This document shows positions 60,265 to 64,000 of a stretch of DNA of 64,000 nt, piece by piece; the first letter of the stretch is position 1; the number at the start of each line of letters is the position of its first letter. The position numbers and the translations under genes were made by a program. Below the pieces are notes generated by a model that made no database searches, was not told the origin of the DNA, and was given only the letters and a program-made list of their open reading frames with translations. Source of the stretch: Desulfobacterales bacterium (GTDB lineage: Bacteria; Desulfobacterota; Desulfobacteria; Desulfobacterales; CAFBRK01); assembly GCA_021737185.1 (NCBI GenBank), contig JAIPEL010000001.1, forward strand, positions 1-64,000, read 5' to 3'.

Positions 60265-62694
60265 ATGACCGCAACAGAAATCCCCACCGGCGTCAGCATC
60301 GAGCGTGAGATGAAAAAATCTTACCTCGATTACGCCATGAGCGTCATCATCGGCAGGGCCCTGCCCGATGTCAGAGACGGGCTCAAACCCGTCCATCGGC
60401 GGGTGCTCTTTGCCATGGGAGAGCTCAAAAACGACTGGAACAAGCCCTACAAGAAATCGGCCCGTGTCGTCGGCGATGTCATCGGGAAATACCACCCCCA
60501 CGGAGACGCCGCCGTATACGATACCATCGTCCGGCTCGCCCAGGATTTTTCCATGCGCTATCCCCTGGTCGACGGCCAGGGAAACTTCGGTTCCGTGGAC
60601 GGCGATCCTCCGGCGGCCATGCGGTACACCGAGGTTCGGATGGCCAAGCTGGCCCACGAAATGCTGGCCGATTTGGACAAGGAAACCGTAGACCTTGCCC
60701 CCAACTACGACGAGTCGCTTGAAGAGCCGACGGTAATGCCGTCGAAGGTCCCGTCGCTGCTGATCAACGGCGCCGCCGGCATCGCCGTTGGCATGGCCAC
60801 CAACATCCCCCCCCACAACCTGGGGGAGGTGACCGACGCCTTGAAGGCGCTGATCGACGATCCGGAGATTTCCATCGAAGCGCTCATGGCCCATGTCCCG
60901 GGGCCTGATTTTCCCACCGGCGGATTGATTTACGGTGTGGAGGGGATCCGGGACGCGTACACCACCGGAAGAGGAATCATCCGGATCCGGGGCCGGTTGG
61001 TGGTGGAAAAGGACAAGCGGACCGGCGCCGAGACCATCGTCATCAACGAGATTCCCTATCAGGTCAACAAGGCCCGGCTCATCGAAAAAATCGCCGATCT
61101 GCTCAAAAACAAGCAGTTGGAGGGGATCCGCTACGTCCGTGACGAAAGCGACCGTGAAGGGATGCGGATCGCCATCGGACTGAAAAAGGACGAGGTGTCC
61201 GGCGTGGTGGTCAACCAGCTCTACAAGCACACCCAGCTGGCGACCAGCTTCGGCATCATCTTCCTGGCGATCGTGGACAACCGTCCCGAGCTGCTCAACC
61301 TAAAGGAGCTGCTCAACTGTTTTGTCCTGCACCGCAAGGAGATCATCATCCGCCGGACCCGCTTCGACCTGCGAAAGGCCGAAGAACGGGCCCACATCCT
61401 GGAGGGGCTCAAGATCGCCCTGGACCACCTCGACGAAGTGGTCGCCCTGATCCGGGGGTCGAATACCCCCAAGGAGGCCAAGGAGCGGCTGGTCGAACGG
61501 TTTTTCATGAGCGAGATCCAGGCCCAGGCGATTCTCGACATGCGCCTTCAGCGGCTCACCGGTCTGGAGCGGGAAAAGATCCTCGAAGAGTACGACAAGG
61601 TGCTCAAGGACATCGCCCGCTTCAAGGAGATCCTGTCCAGCGAGCGGCTCGTGCTCAAGATCGTCAAAGAGGAGCTCGACGAGATCCGAAACGAATTCGA
61701 CGATGAGCGCCGCACCGAGATCATCTCCGAGACCCGGGAGCTTACCATCGAGGACATGATCGTCGAAGAAGACATGGTGGTGACCATCTCCAACAACGGC
61801 TACATCAAGCGCAATCCGATCACGCTCTACCAGAGCCAGCGCCGGGGCGGCAAGGGAAAGACCGCCATGGGCATCAAGGAGGAAGACTTCGTCCGGCTGC
61901 TGTTCGTGGCTTCCACCCATCACACCTTCATGTTCTTCACCAACCAGGGAAGGGTCTACTGGCTGAAAGTCTACGACATTCCTCAGGCGGGCCGCCAGAG
62001 CCGGGGAAAGGCCATTGTCAACCTGCTCAACTTCACGCCCGACGAGAAGTTGACCACGGTGCTGGCGGTACCCAACTTCGAGCCGGGCAAATACGTGCTG
62101 ATGGCCACGCGAAACGGATCGATCAAGAAGACCGAGTTGATGGCCTTCAGCCGCCCCCGGGCCGGCGGCATCATCGCCATGGGCATGCAGGACAACGACG
62201 AACTGATCGCCGCGCGGATCACGGACGGAACCTGGAACGTCTTTCTGGGATCGTCTTTCGGAAAATCGATTCGCTTCCATGAGTCCGATGTTCGCCCCAT
62301 GGGACGCACAGCCAAGGGGGTGCGGGGAATTCGGCTGGAAAAAGGAGACCGCATCGTCGGCATGGAGGTGCTCAGCCACGGCCAGACCCTGTTTACGGTA
62401 ACCGAGAACGGCTTCGGCAAGCGGACCTCCATCGACGAGTATCCGGTCCACCGCCGCGGGGGCAAAGGCGTGATCACCATCAAGACCAACGAGCGCAACG
62501 GCCGTGTGGTGGGCATTTTGCTCGTCGGAGACGACGACGAACTGATGCTGATGACCAACAGCGGCAAGCTGATCCGAATGCCCGTCAAGGGAATTTCGGT
62601 CATCAGCAGAAACACCCAGGGGGTCAAGTTGATGGACACCGAGCCTGGAGAACGGGTGGTCAGCGCCGCCTGGCTGGCAGAAAAAGAAGAGTAA
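60265..62694 (+). CDS. gyrA: DNA gyrase subunit A
   Basis: The 809-residue subunit has the catalytic Tyr121 in [10 protein letters not shown] and the C-terminal GyrA-box [11 protein letters not shown], which separates it from topoisomerase IV ParC. The quinolone-determining region reads [16 protein letters not shown]: Ala82 stands at the E. coli Ser83 position, while the Asp87 equivalent (Asp86) is kept. Such natural Ala is linked to lower quinolone sensitivity in some bacteria. The stop codon lies in a palindrome. Confidence 0.96.
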   Translation: MTATEIPTGVSIEREMKKSYLDYAMSVIIGRALPDVRDGLKPVHRRVLFAMGELKNDWNKPYKKSARVVGDVIGKYHPHGDAAVYDTIVRLAQDFSMRYPLVDGQGNFGSVDGDPPAAMRYTEVRMAKLAHEMLADLDKETVDLAPNYDESLEEPTVMPSKVPSLLINGAAGIAVGMATNIPPHNLGEVTDALKALIDDPEISIEALMAHVPGPDFPTGGLIYGVEGIRDAYTTGRGIIRIRGRLVVEKDKRTGAETIVINEIPYQVNKARLIEKIADLLKNKQLEGIRYVRDESDREGMRIAIGLKKDEVSGVVVNQLYKHTQLATSFGIIFLAIVDNRPELLNLKELLNCFVLHRKEIIIRRTRFDLRKAEERAHILEGLKIALDHLDEVVALIRGSNTPKEAKERLVERFFMSEIQAQAILDMRLQRLTGLEREKILEEYDKVLKDIARFKEILSSERLVLKIVKEELDEIRNEFDDERRTEIISETRELTIEDMIVEEDMVVTISNNGYIKRNPITLYQSQRRGGKGKTAMGIKEEDFVRLLFVASTHHTFMFFTNQGRVYWLKVYDIPQAGRQSRGKAIVNLLNFTPDEKLTTVLAVPNFEPGKYVLMATRNGSIKKTELMAFSRPRAGGIIAMGMQDNDELIAARITDGTWNVFLGSSFGKSIRFHESDVRPMGRTAKGVRGIRLEKGDRIVGMEVLSHGQTLFTVTENGFGKRTSIDEYPVHRRGGKGVITIKTNERNGRVVGILLVGDDDELMLMTNSGKLIRMPVKGISVISRNTQGVKLMDTEPGERVVSAAWLAEKEE

Positions 62695-62713
62695 ATTCGC
62701 TGCGCGAATTTAC
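62691..62713. repeat. Gene-end palindrome containing the gyrA stop
   Basis: GTAAATTCGC, loop TGC, GCGAATTTAC: a perfect 10-bp stem whose left arm contains the gyrA TAA. A second short inverted word, GGCGGC-TTT-GCCGCC, follows at about 62717-62731 before gpsA. Confidence 0.75.
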
Positions 62714-62747
62714 ATGGGCGGCTTTGCCGCCATGAGATGAAGCGAGC

Positions 62748-63809
62748 ATGGAAAATCATACCGATATCGAACCTTCAGACATGAAGATCGGCGTGGTGGG
62801 AGCCGGAAGCTGGGGTACGGCCCTGGCCCATTTGCTGAGCACCAAGGGATTTGCGGTCGATTTGTGGGTGTTTGAAGCCGAGATCGCCGAACAGATCCGG
62901 GAAACCCGCGAAAACCGGGTCTTTCTGCCCGGGGTTCGGCTGCCGGGGAATCTGGTCCCCTCCAACGACATCGAACAGGTGGTGGCCGGCAAGCCGTTGG
63001 TTCTGGTGGTGGTTCCCTCCCACGTGCTGCGGCAAACCGCCGGACGCCTGACTGAATACCTCGACGCGCAAAGCATCGTCGTGTCCGCATCCAAGGGGAT
63101 CGAAAACGAAACGCACCTGACCATGTCCGGCGTGCTGCGGCAGGTGGTTCCAAGCCTCGGCAGCGACCGGATCGCCGTTCTTTCCGGACCCAGCTTCGCC
63201 AAAGAGGTGGCCCGCCAGGTGCCGACCGCGGTGACCGCCGCTTGCCAGGAGCGTGCCACAGCCGATTTTGTCCAGCGCGTGTTTGCATCCCCCTTCTTCC
63301 GGGTATACGCCCACGAAGATGTCATCGGTGTGGAGCTTGGCGGAGCGGTCAAAAACGTCATCGCGATTGCCGCCGGAATCGTTGACGGGCTCGGGTTGGG
63401 GCTCAACACCCGGGCCGCCCTGATTACCCGGGGGCTGGCCGAAATCCGCCGTCTGGGCGCGAAAATGGGCGCCAATCCCCGCACCTTCTCGGGGCTTGCC
63501 GGCGTCGGAGACCTGATATTGACCTGCACCGGGGATCTGAGCCGCAACCATACCGTCGGCAAAAAGCTCGGCCAGGGAAAGAAACTGAGCCAGATTCTCT
63601 CCGAAATGACGATGGTGGCCGAAGGCGTGCGAACGGCCAAATCGGTGTACAACCTGTCACGAAAGCTGGACGTGGAGATGCCGATTTCCCATGAGATATA
63701 CCGCATCCTTTACGAGGAGGAGGCGCCGAAGGTAGCCCTGAAGCGGCTGATGACCCGCGATCTGAAGGCCGAGATGGACGAGGATAGGGAAGGGATAGAA
63801 AATGCCTAA
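62748..63809 (+). CDS. gpsA: NAD(P)-dependent glycerol-3-phosphate dehydrogenase
   Basis: The 353-residue enzyme has the Rossmann loop GVVGAGSWGTALAHLL, SASKGIENET, LSGPSFAKEVA, the catalytic Lys in LGGAVKNVIAIAAG and LAGVGDLILTCTG. It makes sn-glycerol 3-phosphate for phospholipids. An in-frame ATG at 62781 could be the true start, as the first 11 residues are not typical. The stop codon is part of a word-repeat palindrome. Confidence 0.95.
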   Translation: MENHTDIEPSDMKIGVVGAGSWGTALAHLLSTKGFAVDLWVFEAEIAEQIRETRENRVFLPGVRLPGNLVPSNDIEQVVAGKPLVLVVVPSHVLRQTAGRLTEYLDAQSIVVSASKGIENETHLTMSGVLRQVVPSLGSDRIAVLSGPSFAKEVARQVPTAVTAACQERATADFVQRVFASPFFRVYAHEDVIGVELGGAVKNVIAIAAGIVDGLGLGLNTRAALITRGLAEIRRLGAKMGANPRTFSGLAGVGDLILTCTGDLSRNHTVGKKLGQGKKLSQILSEMTMVAEGVRTAKSVYNLSRKLDVEMPISHEIYRILYEEEAPKVALKRLMTRDLKAEMDEDREGIENA

Positions 63810-63840
63810 AATGAGCTCATTTTAGGCATTTTAGGCATTC
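63801..63840. repeat. TTTTAGGCATT palindrome containing the gpsA stop
   Basis: AATGCCTAAAATGA, GC, TCATTTTAGGCATT (63801-63830) is a perfect palindrome followed by one more TTTTAGGCATT word. The gpsA TAA (63807-63809) is within the first GCCTAA. Same word as the modules at 45015 and 52263. Confidence 0.78.
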
Positions 63841-63881
63841 CATAAGGAGTCATCCACCTTTTGCCCGCACGAGGTGCTTCC

Positions 63882-64000
63882 ATGCCCTCAAAACCGCCCC
63901 ACAAAGGCGAAGGCCACCGCCGTCGGCTGCGGGAGCGGTTTCTCGCCGACGGGCTGCGCGGATTTCACGACTACGAAGTGGTCGAACTACTGCTGACCCT
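63882..64000 (+). CDS. radC: RadC family protein, 5' end only
   Basis: The frame starts at an ATG with GAGG upstream and is still open at the window edge. Its 39 residues include GHRRRLRERFLADG and FHDYEVVELLL, the conserved N-terminal helix-hairpin region of RadC (UPF0758). The JAB-like metal-binding domain would lie beyond the window. Confidence 0.85.
   Translation, partial: MPSKPPHKGEGHRRRLRERFLADGLRGFHDYEVVELLLT

Noticed and set aside
1-64000. tRNA or rRNA genes
   Set aside because: No cloverleaf with a GTTCGAATC-type T arm and no conserved rRNA stretches were recognised on either strand; a tRNA-scanning program would be decisive.

Overview
The window is GC-rich bacterial chromosomal DNA. 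Its gene content suggests a strictly or facultatively anaerobic proteobacterium-like organism, most likely a member of Desulfobacterota (the old Deltaproteobacteria, Desulfobacterales-like). Pointers are a TRAP uptake system inside an amino-acid/solute catabolic cluster, an acyl-CoA dehydratase activase fragment, a thiolase, a PaoABC-like molybdenum hydroxylase, a triple-fused NuoBCD complex I, and intergenic DNA full of short palindromes and repeated words. The lineage is an inference; no rRNA or tRNA gene was seen.

Layout. 1-6.2 kb: a broken ATP-grasp gene between ~119-nt inverted repeats, an orphan membrane protein, a secreted histidine phosphatase with a small translationally coupled Cys-rich ORF, a methyltransferase, two short-chain dehydrogenases and acylphosphatase. 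6.2-12.6 kb: a three-subunit, Tat-exported molybdenum hydroxylase, flanked by a YceI tail fragment on one side and an acyl-CoA dehydratase activase N-terminal fragment on the other, then a beta-hydroxyacid dehydrogenase and a repeat-rich gap. 12.6-15.1 kb: a PAS sensor kinase lacking its ATPase domain, a 47-residue Cys-rich protein with a clear terminator, and a TatD nuclease.

15.2-29.9 kb is one co-directional catabolic cluster: IclR regulator, PanB, a U32-like protein, a Glu/Leu/Phe/Val dehydrogenase, two DoeA/EutD-type hydrolases, an Asp/Glu racemase-like protein, an M20 amidohydrolase, a TRAP transporter with two binding proteins, a EutB-like PLP dehydratase and RidA. It resembles ectoine/hydroxyectoine utilisation loci, but lacks or replaces several standard members, so the substrate is open. 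29.9-32.0 kb holds small sensor/regulatory proteins. 32.4-33.0 kb holds a ~300-nt inverted-repeat element beside a small orphan gene.

33.1-47.9 kb is a 12-gene nuo operon (A, BCD fused, E-N) on the minus strand. Most of its genes overlap by a few bases, but four junctions are split by repeat-word elements. 48-64 kb is mixed housekeeping: CBS protein, putative molybdenum-cofactor carrier, exported orphan, two thioesterases, ferritin-like protein, Der, RarA, lipoate ligase, TANGO2-like protein, thiolase, GyrA, GpsA and the start of RadC.

Two patterns run through the window. First, a family of 18-30 nt palindromes built on AAATCGC/GCGATTT sits at gene ends, often containing the stop codon, and in one case folds over the start region of der. 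Second, intergenic modules are each built from a different short word repeated several times, mostly as inverted arms. The catabolic cluster and these two repeat families are the most interesting content.
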